Assembly (NCBI RefSeq): GCF_963378105.1
Contig: NZ_OY726398.1
Location: 3,038,001-3,102,000 of the forward strand
Direction: 5' to 3'
Origin: Mycolicibacter sp. MU0102
GTDB taxonomy: Bacteria > Actinomycetota > Actinomycetes > Mycobacteriales > Mycobacteriaceae
DNA: 64,000 bases
Part shown: positions 33,644-42,386 of the stretch, in pieces
How positions within the stretch are numbered: the first letter of the stretch is position 1
How the letters are laid out: each line of letters starts with the position of its first letter
Translations under genes and position numbers: made by a program
The notes under the pieces: generated by a model
Seen by the model: the letters and a program-made list of their open reading frames with translations, nothing else
Told to the model about the DNA's origin: nothing
The model's database searches: none

Positions 33644-34384
33644 TCAGCTCTGGGAGGCCTTCTTACGTTCGATGTCGGCCAACGCAGCGGCCAGCTCGGC
33701 TCGCTCGGCGGCCGAGGTTTCCCAGGCCAGTTTGCGGTTCTTGACCACCTTGGCCGGTGCCCCCACCGCAATCGAGTAATCCGGGATGACGCCCTTGACC
33801 ACCGCGTGAGCGCCCAGGACGCAACCGCGACCGACGCTGGTGTCACGCAGGATGGTGACCTTCGCCGCGATCCAGGTGTCCGGGCCGATCCGCACCGGGC
33901 TCTTGATGATGCCCTGGTCCTTGATCGGCACGTTGATGTCGTCCATCTTGTGGTCGAAGTCGCAGACGTAGCACCAGTCGGCCATCAGCACGGAATCACC
34001 GAGCTCGATGTCGAGGTAGGTGTTGATGACGTTGTCGCGTCCCAGCACCACTTTGTCGCCGAACCGCAGCGAGCCTTCGTGGGCCCGGATGGTGTTCTTG
34101 TCGCCGATGTGCACCCAGCGGCCGATCTCCATATGCGACATCTCCGGGGTGGCCTGGATCTCCACGCCCTTGCCCAGGAAAACCATGCCGCGGGTGATGA
34201 TGTGCGGGTTGGCCAACTTGAACTTCAGCAGCCGCCAGTAGCGCACCAGGTACCACGGTGTGTAGGCCCGGTTGGCCAAGACCCAGCGCAGCGAGGCCAG
34301 CGTGAGGAACTTGGCCTGGCGCGGGTCACGCAGGCGCGAACCCCGCCAGCGTTTGTGGATCGGAGCACCCCACATCGTCGTCAT
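33644..34384 (-). CDS. Left-handed beta-helix acyltransferase (Rv3034c-like)
   Basis: The 246-residue protein has hexapeptide repeats of the LbH acyltransferase family: MEIGRWVHIGDKNTIRAHEG, RFGDKVVLGRDNVINTYLDI, PVRIGPDTWIAAKVTILRDT, SVGRGCVLGAHAVVKGVIPD and YSIAVGAPAKVVK. DFDHKMDD contains a candidate catalytic His. Its position beside the PQQ-type lipoprotein matches Rv3034c, thought to acylate MGLP. The accessory block separates it from the GT4 gene that is nearby in M. tuberculosis. It diverges from the lipoprotein gene. Confidence 0.88.
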   Translation of the reverse strand: MTTMWGAPIHKRWRGSRLRDPRQAKFLTLASLRWVLANRAYTPWYLVRYWRLLKFKLANPHIITRGMVFLGKGVEIQATPEMSHMEIGRWVHIGDKNTIRAHEGSLRFGDKVVLGRDNVINTYLDIELGDSVLMADWCYVCDFDHKMDDINVPIKDQGIIKSPVRIGPDTWIAAKVTILRDTSVGRGCVLGAHAVVKGVIPDYSIAVGAPAKVVKNRKLAWETSAAERAELAAALADIERKKASQS

Positions 34385-34474
34385 GGCCGGAAAGCCTACG
34401 CGAGCGTTTTCTTGCCACGCGCTACCCTCACCTGGACTCGTTCACTGCCCGGCCGAGGATTGGGGATTGCCACT

Positions 34475-35773
34475 GTGTTGCGGCGACGTGGTGTCCTGGC
34501 CGGCATCGCCATGGTGGCGCTGGCGGGGCTTCTTGGCGGCTGCGCGAACACCGATTCCTGGGTGGATGCCGCGCCCGCGCCAGGCTGGCCCGCCCAGTAT
34601 GCCGATGCCGCCAACAGCAGTCATACCGCCACGGCGGGAGCCACCGACCTGCAGCTGGACTGGATCCGCTCGGTCAAAGGCGAGCTGGGAGCCCAGCCCG
34701 CCCTGGGCGTCCACGGCTGGATGATGCTCAACGCTGCGACCGAGGCCGGTTGTTCGCTGATGCAGTGGGAGAACGCCGACCGCGGCCGACAGCGCTGGTG
34801 CACTCGGCTGCATCAGGGCGGCGGGTTCTTCGGCGCGCTCATCGACGGCTTCGACAACGTCTATGTCGGGCAGCCGGGCGCCATGCTGTCGTTTCCGCCC
34901 ACCCAATGGATCCGTTGGCGCGCACCGGTGATCGGAATGCCCTCCACGCCGCGGATCCTCGGCGACGGCCTGCTGCTGGTCGTGACCCATTTGGGCCAGG
35001 TGCTGATTTTCGACACGCATCGCGGCGCGGTCGTCGGCACGCCGCTGGACCTGGTGGACGGTGTCGACCCGACCGACTTCCGGCGCGGACTGTCGGACTG
35101 CGCCGCCGCCCGGCCAGACTGCCCAGTCGCCGCCGCACCTGCCTTCTCACCGGAGAGCAACGTCGCAGTGGTGAGCCTGTGGCAGCCGGGTGCCAAGGAG
35201 TCCGGCTTGGTGGGTCTCAAATACCACCCGGGCGGCGTCCCGCTGCTCACCCAGGAGTGGAGCAGCGATGCCGTCGCCGCCGGGGTGTTGGCCAGCCCCG
35301 TGCTGTCCGCCGACGGTTCCACGATCTACGTCAACGGGCGCGACCAGCGCCTGTGGGCGATCAACGCCGCCGACGGCAAGGCGAAATGGTCAGTGCCGCT
35401 GAAGTTCTTGGCTCAAACACCACCGGCGGTGACGCCCGGCGGATTGATCGTCTCGGGCGGTGGCCCCGACACCGAACTGGTTGCCTACGCCGACCGCGGG
35501 GACTACGCCGAGCAGGTGTGGCGCCGCGAGGACACCGTGCCGCTGTCCTCGTCGAGTCTGGCGGGCAAGGTGGGCTACACCGTGGTCGCCGGTACCAGCC
35601 TCGGCCCGGCGGGCTTGTCTCTGTTGGTCTTCGATCCTGCCGACGGTCACACCCTCAACAGCTATCCGCTGCCCGAAGCGCGCGGGTTTCCCGTCGGGGT
35701 GTCGGTCGGCAATGACCGGCGGGTGGCGGTCGCCACCAGCGCTGGTCAGGTGTTCAGCTTCGCCCCCGCCTGA
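34475..35773 (+). CDS. PQQ-like beta-propeller lipoprotein (Rv3035-like)
   Basis: The 432-residue protein begins with three arginines, a hydrophobic stretch and the lipobox LLGGC (cysteine 23), so it is a predicted lipoprotein. The mature part shows beta-propeller blade patterns: DGFDNVYVGQPGAMLSF, SADGSTIYVNGRDQRLWAIN and AADGKAKWSVPLKF. This BamB/PQQ-like fold is a scaffold rather than an enzyme in many cases. GTG at 34475 is chosen because the signal peptide begins there; a much longer in-frame reading upstream is antisense to two genes. It corresponds to Rv3035. Confidence 0.87.
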   Translation: MLRRRGVLAGIAMVALAGLLGGCANTDSWVDAAPAPGWPAQYADAANSSHTATAGATDLQLDWIRSVKGELGAQPALGVHGWMMLNAATEAGCSLMQWENADRGRQRWCTRLHQGGGFFGALIDGFDNVYVGQPGAMLSFPPTQWIRWRAPVIGMPSTPRILGDGLLLVVTHLGQVLIFDTHRGAVVGTPLDLVDGVDPTDFRRGLSDCAAARPDCPVAAAPAFSPESNVAVVSLWQPGAKESGLVGLKYHPGGVPLLTQEWSSDAVAAGVLASPVLSADGSTIYVNGRDQRLWAINAADGKAKWSVPLKFLAQTPPAVTPGGLIVSGGGPDTELVAYADRGDYAEQVWRREDTVPLSSSSLAGKVGYTVVAGTSLGPAGLSLLVFDPADGHTLNSYPLPEARGFPVGVSVGNDRRVAVATSAGQVFSFAPA

Positions 35774-35805
35774 GTGCGACTGGTTGCCAGCGCGCTCGCG
35801 ATCGC

Positions 35806-36504
35806 CTAGACGGCCAGCGCCGGGAGCGCGGTGCGCGGCACCTTGACCGAGGTGGCACCGGAGCTCATCGGCAGCAGCTCGCCGGGCGCGAAGTAGAAGA
35901 TCACCTCGTCGTTGGTGATGGCGAAGTTCTGGTAGTGCGCCGGGTCCAGCCCCGAGCCCGACGAGATCAGGATCGCGGGCACTCCGGTCTGGCGTTCGAG
36001 ATCGCGCTGCACCACCGGAAAGATCGCTTCCAGCGGCTTGCTGCCCTGCGCGAACAGGGTCTCGAAGGTGATCGGCTTGCGCGACGCCAAGTCGTAGTTG
36101 AAAGCCTGGAACCAGGTGGACGGCTGCGGGCCACCGAGGTCTTGGAAGATCTTCAGCACGACGCTCTGGGTGCCTTTGGGGGCCTGACCCGAACGGTGCT
36201 GCTCGGATGTGGCGTCCATTTCGTAGGGCATGTCGCGCGAGCCGGGTGACTTGGCCACGGTCAAGAACCCGTCGCGGTTCTGCACCAGGTACTCGGTCAG
36301 GGTCTGCTGATCGGGGTAGTCGACCGGAAACCGCATGTCGAGGGTGTAGTTGGCGTTGGACGAGTGGACGTGACATTGCCCGGACTCGAGCGTGCCGCCC
36401 AATTCGGCACAGGGCGAGACCGCGCCCGCCGAGGGCGTACCCGCCATGCCCAGCCAGCTGCCCACTGCACCGCCCGCCAACAGGGCGGCCACCAGAATGC
36501 GCAT
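35806..36504 (-). CDS. Secreted DUF3298-like protein (Rv3036c / TB22.2-like)
   Basis: The 232-residue product has an N-terminal signal peptide (MRILVAALLAGGAVGSWLGM, probable cleavage after PSAGA) and an RsiV/DUF3298-like mature part: SSNANYTLDMRFPVDYPD, NYDLASRKPITFETLFAQGS and NFAITNDEVIFYFAPGELLP. In M. tuberculosis the equivalent is the exported antigen TB22.2; esterase activity was reported for related proteins but no catalytic triad can be confirmed here. ATG at 36504 fits the signal peptide. It converges on the Rv3035-like gene. Confidence 0.85.
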   Translation of the reverse strand: MRILVAALLAGGAVGSWLGMAGTPSAGAVSPCAELGGTLESGQCHVHSSNANYTLDMRFPVDYPDQQTLTEYLVQNRDGFLTVAKSPGSRDMPYEMDATSEQHRSGQAPKGTQSVVLKIFQDLGGPQPSTWFQAFNYDLASRKPITFETLFAQGSKPLEAIFPVVQRDLERQTGVPAILISSGSGLDPAHYQNFAITNDEVIFYFAPGELLPMSSGATSVKVPRTALPALAV

Positions 36505-36580
36505 CGTCGGTTTGTCTCGCTTTGTCTCGCCTTGCCGCAGCAAGCAGGAATGGCCCGAAGCCGACAGCCTACCGGGCGCC

Positions 36581-37792
36581 TTAGCGCGACGGACGGCAGA
36601 CGAACGCAATCGCCCGCGCCGCTGCCCCCGTCCCGATGCGGGTGATCACCACCGACAGGGCCTGGGTCCCGCGCAGCCGCAACCGGCGGCGCAGAGCGTC
36701 CGGGTCGGCCTGCACGTCGCGCACGCCCCGCACCAGGATTTCCAGGGCACCGCAGTCGCGGGCCGCCAACGCCTGACGCAGCCGCTTTTCGCTGTAGGCC
36801 AGCGTTTCGAGCACCTCGAATCCGCGTACACCGTCCGGTAATTCGTCGCCGGATAGATAGGCGATCTCGGGGTCGAGCTGCCAGAGTCCGTGCCGGGCGC
36901 CGTACTGGCGCACCAGGCCGGCCCGCACCACCGCGCCGTCGGGGTCGATGAGCCAGCGCCCCGCCGGCCGCACGTCGCAGTCGTCGGGCTCGGCATCGGT
37001 GATCTGCTCGCCACGGTCGAGGCTCACCGCGCGGCGGCGCACCCCGGGTCCGGCCAGGCCGGGCGACCACAGGCAGGCTTCCCGCACCGAGGCGCGCCAG
37101 GAGGTGACTTCGATCTCGCCGTCAAATCCCAGTTGCCGGATCTTCTCGAAATCGATTCCGGGAGCGACCTTTACCACCATGTCGCGGTCGCGGTAGACCT
37201 CCAGCAGCCGGTCCAGGGCGGGCTGGTAGTCGGCCGGGTCGAAACGACGCCGCCCGCCGCCGCGCCGGCCGGGGTCGGCCAGCACCACCGTGCCGCGGCT
37301 GACCGGCGCCAGGGCATCGGCGCGAACAACGCAGTCGACGTCATTGCCCACGTTGTAGCGCGCCATCGCCAGCCGTACCGGGTCCAGGTCGCTGCCGAGC
37401 ACCCGATCGATCAGCTCGGACAGCGCTGCCAGCTCGGTGCCGACCGAGCAGGTCACGTCGTGCACGACGGCACCCGGGGCCGCGGCTGCGATCCGGTGCG
37501 CCCGGTGCCGTGCCACCGGCGCGGCACTGGCTTGCTGCAGCGCCTCGTCGGTGAACAGCCACCGTGACGCCTCGGGCAGCTCAGCCAATTTGGCGGCGGC
37601 ACGCCGGCGCAGCAGCACGGTCTCGACCAAGGCGGGCGTGCGGGTGCCGAAACGGCCGCGCAGGGCGGTGATGTCGGCGATGCGGGTGGCGTCGGTGAGC
37701 GCAAAGCCGGCGACCTCGGCCAGGGCGGTGACCCCGACCGGCGAGCTCAGATAGCCGACGTCGTCGACTTCAAATCTGAAGCCGGCAGTCAG
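36581..37792 (-). CDS. Class I methyltransferase with THUMP-like domain (Rv3037c-like), probable CTG start
   Basis: The protein has a SAM-binding region (VVHDVTCSVGTELAALSELI, VLGSDLDPVRLAMARYNVG, VLADPGRRGGGRRRFDPADY) and a C-terminal THUMP-like domain (LEILVRGVRDVQADPDALRR). The first TTG is at 37630, but conserved coding sequence continues upstream (VGYLSSPVGVTALAEVAGFA, LTDATRIADITALRGRF) without any ATG, GTG or TTG, back to a TAA just before CTG at 37792. That CTG overlaps the upstream TGA as CTGA, giving 403 residues. It is placed in the MGLP region as Rv3037c; a methyltransferase role there is inferred. Confidence 0.8.
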   Translation of the reverse strand: MTAGFRFEVDDVGYLSSPVGVTALAEVAGFALTDATRIADITALRGRFGTRTPALVETVLLRRRAAAKLAELPEASRWLFTDEALQQASAAPVARHRAHRIAAAAPGAVVHDVTCSVGTELAALSELIDRVLGSDLDPVRLAMARYNVGNDVDCVVRADALAPVSRGTVVLADPGRRGGGRRRFDPADYQPALDRLLEVYRDRDMVVKVAPGIDFEKIRQLGFDGEIEVTSWRASVREACLWSPGLAGPGVRRRAVSLDRGEQITDAEPDDCDVRPAGRWLIDPDGAVVRAGLVRQYGARHGLWQLDPEIAYLSGDELPDGVRGFEVLETLAYSEKRLRQALAARDCGALEILVRGVRDVQADPDALRRRLRLRGTQALSVVITRIGTGAAARAIAFVCRPSR

Positions 37793-38763
37793 GACGGCTT
37801 AACCCCGGTGATCATCAGGTTGTAGAACCAGCCCTTGGGCACCACCCGGCGCCAGATGTTGGCGTCCACCCAGCTCAGGGTCGTCCAGCTGCCGAAGGCG
37901 AACCGCGCCCAGCCCCAGCCGAGCTTGCCCGGCGGGACCGTCGACTCGAAGGTGCGGACGGGCCAGCCCAGCATAGCGGCGGTGAACTCTTCGCTGGCGG
38001 TCTGCACGTCGGCGGCGCCGGCGTTGGTCGCCATCCGCTCCAGGTCGCGCGGCTCGAAGGTGTGCAGGTCCACGATCCACTCGAGGGCAGCGGCGCGGGA
38101 GTTCTCGTCGAGCTCTTCCTGCGGCCGGCGCCAGGAGCCCATTCCGGGCAGCTTCATCGCCGCGACCGTGGTCTTCCAGGTCAGATCGGCCAGCCGCCGG
38201 GCGTAGAAGTTGCCGACCGTGGTGGGCTCGCCGGCGAAGATGAACCGCCCACCGGGCTTGAGCACCCGGACCACCTCGCGCAGCGAGAGTTCGACGTCGG
38301 GGATGTGGTGCAGCACCGCGTGGCCGACCACCAGGTCGAAGGTGTTGTCCTCATACGGGATGCCCTCGGCGTCGGCGACCCGACCGTCGACGTCCAGGCC
38401 GAGGGCCTGACCGTTGCGGGTGGCGACCTTGACCATGCCCGGCGACAGGTCGGTGACCGAGCCGCGTCGCGCTACGCCGGACTGCATCAGGTTGAGCAGG
38501 AAGAATCCGGTGCCGCAGCCCAGTTCGAGTGCCCGGTCATACAGCGGCGCTTCCCCGGCCCGCTCAGCCGCCGGCACGATCGCGTCGAAGCGGCCCCGGG
38601 CGTAGTCGATACAGCGCTCGTCGTAGGAGATCGACCACTTCTCGTCGTACTGCTCGGCCTCCCAGTCGTGATAGAGCACCTGAGCGAGCTTGCTGTCATG
38701 CCGCGCGGCCTCTACCTGCTCGGCGGTGGCGTGCGGGTTCGGCGTCGGGTCCGTGCTCGTCAT
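37789..38763 (-). CDS. SAM-dependent methyltransferase (Rv3038c-like)
   Basis: The 324-residue protein is a Methyltransf_11-type enzyme: motif I ALELGCGTGFFLLNLM, GSVTDLSPGMVKVATRNGQA, ADAEGIPYEDNTFDLVVGHA and VLKPGGRFIFAGEPT. An extended C-terminal region with several tryptophans (WGWARFAFGSWTTLSWVDAN) may bind a membrane or lipid substrate. Length and place match Rv3038c (327 residues). Its stop overlaps the CTG start of the next methyltransferase, so they are coupled. ATG at 38763. Confidence 0.9.
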   Translation of the reverse strand: MTSTDPTPNPHATAEQVEAARHDSKLAQVLYHDWEAEQYDEKWSISYDERCIDYARGRFDAIVPAAERAGEAPLYDRALELGCGTGFFLLNLMQSGVARRGSVTDLSPGMVKVATRNGQALGLDVDGRVADAEGIPYEDNTFDLVVGHAVLHHIPDVELSLREVVRVLKPGGRFIFAGEPTTVGNFYARRLADLTWKTTVAAMKLPGMGSWRRPQEELDENSRAAALEWIVDLHTFEPRDLERMATNAGAADVQTASEEFTAAMLGWPVRTFESTVPPGKLGWGWARFAFGSWTTLSWVDANIWRRVVPKGWFYNLMITGVKPS

Positions 38764-38797
38764 AGTGAGCCAGCCTAACGGCTGGCCCCGCCCCGGA

Positions 38798-39853
38798 TCA
38801 GATCGCTCCCACCAAACCGTCGGCCATCGAGTCGGCGGCTGAGCCGGTGCTGTCGCCCAGGGCGCCGGTGATGGTGTCGATCACAGCCTGCGGGAAGGCG
38901 GTGAACGTCGCGAGCACGTCGTTGAAGCCGGTCTGTAGCGCACTGGTGATGTCGGCGGAATCGCCGCCCTGGATGGCCTCCCAGACGTGCCAGGCGGCCA
39001 CCTGCGGCGCGACGATCAGGTCTCGGACGTCGGCGAACAAGCCGGTGAACAGATCCGGGGTCGCTGGGACTGGCGTCCCGTCCCAGCTGACCATCGTCCA
39101 GCCGTCGGTGGGACTGCCCTGCAAGATGGCTTGGCCCGCATTGGGGGGTGGCCCGAGCGTCTCGAGCAACTGCTGCAGAAGCAGCAAGATGGGCGGGTTG
39201 TTGACGTTCATCAACGTCCAGATGGCGATCACTCCGCCGCTGGTGTACGCCACGTCGGCCAGCGGGCCGTCACCGGCGATGGTGTTGTTGTAGATGGTGT
39301 CGATGGCACCGCCGACCTGGTCGTCGAACTGCACGCCGTTGATGCCGCCGATCTCCGGCACCAGCACGAAGCCGAGGACCCACGCCGCCATCGGCGCGAA
39401 GTAGCCGATCTCGGTCACCAGGTCGCGGGGCTGGCCTTCGAACATGCCGGCGCCCACCTCGTTGAGTCCCGCGAGGATCTGCACGTCCATCATCAATGCT
39501 TGGGCCAGCGGGTCGGCCGTCTCCTGGGTCCGGATGAGCTCCGAGGCATAGATACCGGAGATGCCGTTCGGGAAAGCCTGCTGAATGGCCTGGGCGACGG
39601 CGTTCGCCTGCTGGACGCCTGCATCGGTCAGCGGGGCCCCTGGTGGGAGCGTGCCGAGGATGTTGTTCAGATCGTCGGTCGATTGCCCGTGCCGCACCAG
39701 GTCCAGGGTGATCTGCTCGGCATCCGCGGTGAGCGCGATGTCGACGACAGACGCTGCGGACGGCTCGGGCGCCATCGGTGTGACGGTGGCAGCCCCGAGA
39801 CCGACCAGCGTGATGCCGGCGGTTATCCACGTACGGTTGACGGCTCGCTTCAT
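38798..39853 (-). CDS. Secreted histidine-phosphatase-like paralogue 1, second catalytic His missing
   Basis: The 351-residue protein has a signal peptide (RTWITAGITLVGLGAATVTP) and the histidine-phosphatase motif LDLVRHGQST (H55), then ASELIRTQET with the conserved Arg and NEVGAGMFEGQ with the conserved Glu. In the aligned second-histidine position the two neighbours have FSHG and FAHA, but this copy has YTSG, with Ser at residue 205. It is therefore probably weak or inactive as a phosphatase. The C-terminal region (ALQTGFNDVLATFTAFPQ) is shared with both paralogues. ATG at 39853 has a G-rich ribosome site at 6-base spacing; ATG at 39859 is possible. Confidence 0.85.
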   Translation of the reverse strand: MKRAVNRTWITAGITLVGLGAATVTPMAPEPSAASVVDIALTADAEQITLDLVRHGQSTDDLNNILGTLPPGAPLTDAGVQQANAVAQAIQQAFPNGISGIYASELIRTQETADPLAQALMMDVQILAGLNEVGAGMFEGQPRDLVTEIGYFAPMAAWVLGFVLVPEIGGINGVQFDDQVGGAIDTIYNNTIAGDGPLADVAYTSGGVIAIWTLMNVNNPPILLLLQQLLETLGPPPNAGQAILQGSPTDGWTMVSWDGTPVPATPDLFTGLFADVRDLIVAPQVAAWHVWEAIQGGDSADITSALQTGFNDVLATFTAFPQAVIDTITGALGDSTGSAADSMADGLVGAI

Positions 39854-39966
39854 GTCCATCCCCCCAGATGAGACTTGTGTGACCGATATCACATGCTATC
39901 TAGGGGGCGGAGAGCTGGGCAATACCCAGCCTTCAGGAAATCGCAGGTTCGCGTTCAGACACGGCG

Positions 39967-40004
39967 AAGCCCGGGTGCGGCGAGTTACCGCCACACCCGG
40001 GCTT
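39967..40004. terminator. Hairpin between phosphatase paralogues 2 and 1
   Basis: AAGCCCGGGTG and CACCCGGGCTT form a perfect 11-base stem, extended by GGCG/CGCC inside. It lies just downstream of the paralogue 2 stop on the minus strand, and no long T run follows. It fits a mycobacterial-type terminator, so paralogue 1 probably has its own promoter. Confidence 0.6.
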
Positions 40005-40019
40005 GAATACCGCTGCGAG

Positions 40020-41135
40020 CTAGATCGCCAGAGCGCCCAGCAGATCGCCCCACGCGTCGGCCGAGCCACTGACTCCGGCATCGCCGAACGCACCGGTGAT
40101 GGTGTCGATCACTGCCTGCGGGAACTCCACCAGCGCCGAGAACACGTCGCTGAAGCCGGTCTGCAGCGCAGCCAAGATGTCGGAGGGGTCGCCACCCAGG
40201 ATGGCCTCCCAGATGTGCCAGCCGGCCATCTGCGGCGCGGTGATCAGGTCACGCCAGTCGACGAACAGCCCGGTGAGCAGGCCCGGGTCCTGCGCAACCT
40301 CGGTGCCGTTCCAGCTGACCAGGGTCCAGCCGTCGGTGGGGTTGCCCTCGACCACGACCTGGCCGGTGTTGGGTAGCCCGCGGTCGCCGGACAGCGTCTG
40401 CAAGAACAGCCCCCAATCGGGGTTGTCGACGTTCATCATCGTCCACGCCATGATCGCCGCGCCGTGCGAGAAGGCCACATCGGTCCCGGTGCCGTCGGCG
40501 TCTGCCGTGCTGGCGTCGTAGATCGTCTGAATGGCGCCACTGTAGTTGTCCTGGAACGCCATTCCGTTGGGGTTGATGTCCGAGCCGAGCATCGGCACCC
40601 AGTAGTTCCCGGTCATCCACGCGATGGTGGGCAGGAGGTAGAGGAGGCCGGGGATGGTGCCGGTCTGCCCTTCCAGCCACCCGGCGTTGATCTCGCCGAG
40701 CCCGGACAGGATCTGGTCGGGCTCGAGCAGCGGTGTCGGTCCACCCGGGAAGTTGGCCGGATCAATGGGATTTCCGGTCAGCAACTGGATCAGCGGCCAG
40801 GCCGTCTGCTGAGCGCGCAGGAAGTCCGAGGCGTACACCCCGCCGATGTTGTTGTCGCCCCCGTTGTAGAGGCTGTTCCCGACATCGATGGCCTGTTGCT
40901 GCCCCAGGTCGGTGAGCGGCGCGCCCGGGGGCGTCGTGCCGACGTAGTCCGACACGTTTTCCGTCGACTGCCCGTGCCGGACCAGATCCAGCACGATGTC
41001 CGCGGCGGTCAACTGGATGTTGGGCAAAGCGACGGTGGGCAGCGACCCGGCTATCGGAGCCACCGGGCCGGCAGCCACGAGGCCGGCGCCGACGAGCGCC
41101 ACTCCGGCGGTGATCCACGGGCGGGTTTGGTACAT
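40020..41135 (-). CDS. Secreted histidine-phosphatase-family paralogue 2
   Basis: The 371-residue protein has a signal peptide (RPWITAGVALVGAGLVAAGP) and a full histidine-phosphatase set: LDLVRHGQST (H54), ASDFLRAQQT, GEINAGWLEG and AFSHGAAIMA (H224). It is larger than simple phosphoglycerate-mutase-like proteins because of an insertion near GNPIDPANFPGGPTPLLEPD and a C-terminal amphipathic region. Substrates of such exported phosphatases are unknown. ATG at 41135 has an AGGAGAA ribosome site. It is the middle copy of three and looks catalytically complete. Confidence 0.88.
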   Translation of the reverse strand: MYQTRPWITAGVALVGAGLVAAGPVAPIAGSLPTVALPNIQLTAADIVLDLVRHGQSTENVSDYVGTTPPGAPLTDLGQQQAIDVGNSLYNGGDNNIGGVYASDFLRAQQTAWPLIQLLTGNPIDPANFPGGPTPLLEPDQILSGLGEINAGWLEGQTGTIPGLLYLLPTIAWMTGNYWVPMLGSDINPNGMAFQDNYSGAIQTIYDASTADADGTGTDVAFSHGAAIMAWTMMNVDNPDWGLFLQTLSGDRGLPNTGQVVVEGNPTDGWTLVSWNGTEVAQDPGLLTGLFVDWRDLITAPQMAGWHIWEAILGGDPSDILAALQTGFSDVFSALVEFPQAVIDTITGAFGDAGVSGSADAWGDLLGALAI

Positions 41136-41264
41136 GGCCTTCTCCTTCAGCGAGTCCGGTAGCTTCCGTTACGCTCCGACGCGTAGCGCAATACTTTGCT
41201 GAAGGTAATCCCGTGGTTTTCCTATGTCAATGCTTAATCCGCAAGATTTGTGCGGCGTGGCGCG

Positions 41265-42275
41265 CTAGCTGCCCAGCGCGCCGGTGATGGTGTCGAGCAC
41301 AGCCTGCGGGAACGCGGTGATGGCCCCGAGAACCTGGTCGAAACCGGTCTGTAGGGCGGCAGCGATCTCGGCCTGGTCCCCGCCCTGCAACGCCTCCAGG
41401 ATGTGCCACGTCGCGATCTGCGGCGCGACGTTGAGGTCCCGCCAATCGACGAACAGCCCGGTCAGCAGATCCGGCGTCGCCGACACCTCGTGACCGGCCC
41501 AGCTGACCAGCGTCCAGCCGTCGGTGGGGTTGCCCTCGATGACAACCTGGCCGGTGTTGGCCAGCGGACTGTGACTGTCGAGCAGTTCGGTGAGGACCAG
41601 CCCGAAGTCGGGGTTCTTGACGTTCATCAAGGTCCAGATCGAGATCGTTCCGGCGTGGGCGAACACCGCGTCGGCGAGCGGGTTCTCCTCGTCAGAGACG
41701 GTGTTGTTGTAGATGGCGTCGATCGCCTCGGTGACACGGTCGTTGAACGCCGCGCCGTTGGGGTCGATGGTCGATCCCAGCATCGGCACCCAGTACTGGC
41801 CCAAGGCCCACATGAAAGTCGGTAGGGCGTAGGCGATCTCGGTGAGGATGTTGAGATCCTGCCCTTCGAACCATCCCGCATTGATCTCGTTGAGCCCGGC
41901 GAGGATCGAGACGTCCGCTCCCAGCAGATCAGCCAGCGGCTGCGCGGTGTCCTGCGCGCGAATGAACTCCGACGCGTAAATGCCGGCGAGCCCGCCCGGG
42001 AATGCCGCATCGATCAACGGAGCCACCGCATCCGCCTGTTGCTGCCCGATCAGGGTGAGCGGAGCACCCGGCGGGGTGGTGCCCAGGATTCCCCCGGCGT
42101 TGTCCGACGACTCGCCGTGGCGCACCAGGTCGAGCGTGATGTCCTGGGCGGCCAGCAGGAAGTCCACTGCCACGGCTCCGGCCTGCGGCATCACGACCGG
42201 GCCGGCCGCAACGGCACCCGCGCCCAGCAGTGCGACGGCCGCGGTGGTCCAGGGGCGGATGGCAGGTGACTGCAT
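41265..42275 (-). CDS. Secreted histidine-phosphatase-family paralogue 3
   Basis: The 336-residue protein has a signal peptide (RPWTTAAVALLGAGAVAAGP) and LDLVRHGESS (H53), ASEFIRAQDT, NEINAGWFEGQ and VFAHAGTISI (H207), the expected catalytic set. It shares GNPTDGWTLVSW, LTGLFVDWRDL and the end (FPQAVLDTITGALGS) with the other two. Start ATG at 42275. Upstream, about 110 bases separate it from the echA17-like gene. The three-gene array has no counterpart between Rv3038c and echA17 in M. tuberculosis, so it is a lineage-specific expansion here. Confidence 0.88.
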   Translation of the reverse strand: MQSPAIRPWTTAAVALLGAGAVAAGPVVMPQAGAVAVDFLLAAQDITLDLVRHGESSDNAGGILGTTPPGAPLTLIGQQQADAVAPLIDAAFPGGLAGIYASEFIRAQDTAQPLADLLGADVSILAGLNEINAGWFEGQDLNILTEIAYALPTFMWALGQYWVPMLGSTIDPNGAAFNDRVTEAIDAIYNNTVSDEENPLADAVFAHAGTISIWTLMNVKNPDFGLVLTELLDSHSPLANTGQVVIEGNPTDGWTLVSWAGHEVSATPDLLTGLFVDWRDLNVAPQIATWHILEALQGGDQAEIAAALQTGFDQVLGAITAFPQAVLDTITGALGS

Positions 42276-42386
42276 GATGGGTTCCTAACGCCGGGATCGT
42301 GGCGGCCCTCGCCGCTGACTGGACGTTAGCTGATAAAAACGTGAAAAGAAACCGTCACTGCACCAAGTCGCGGGGTGACGTGGCGC

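Noticed and set aside
33233..34474. N-terminal extension of the Rv3035-like lipoprotein
   Set aside because: The extra 400 codons are antisense to an FAD oxidoreductase and an LbH acyltransferase; the signal peptide and lipobox set the start at 34475.
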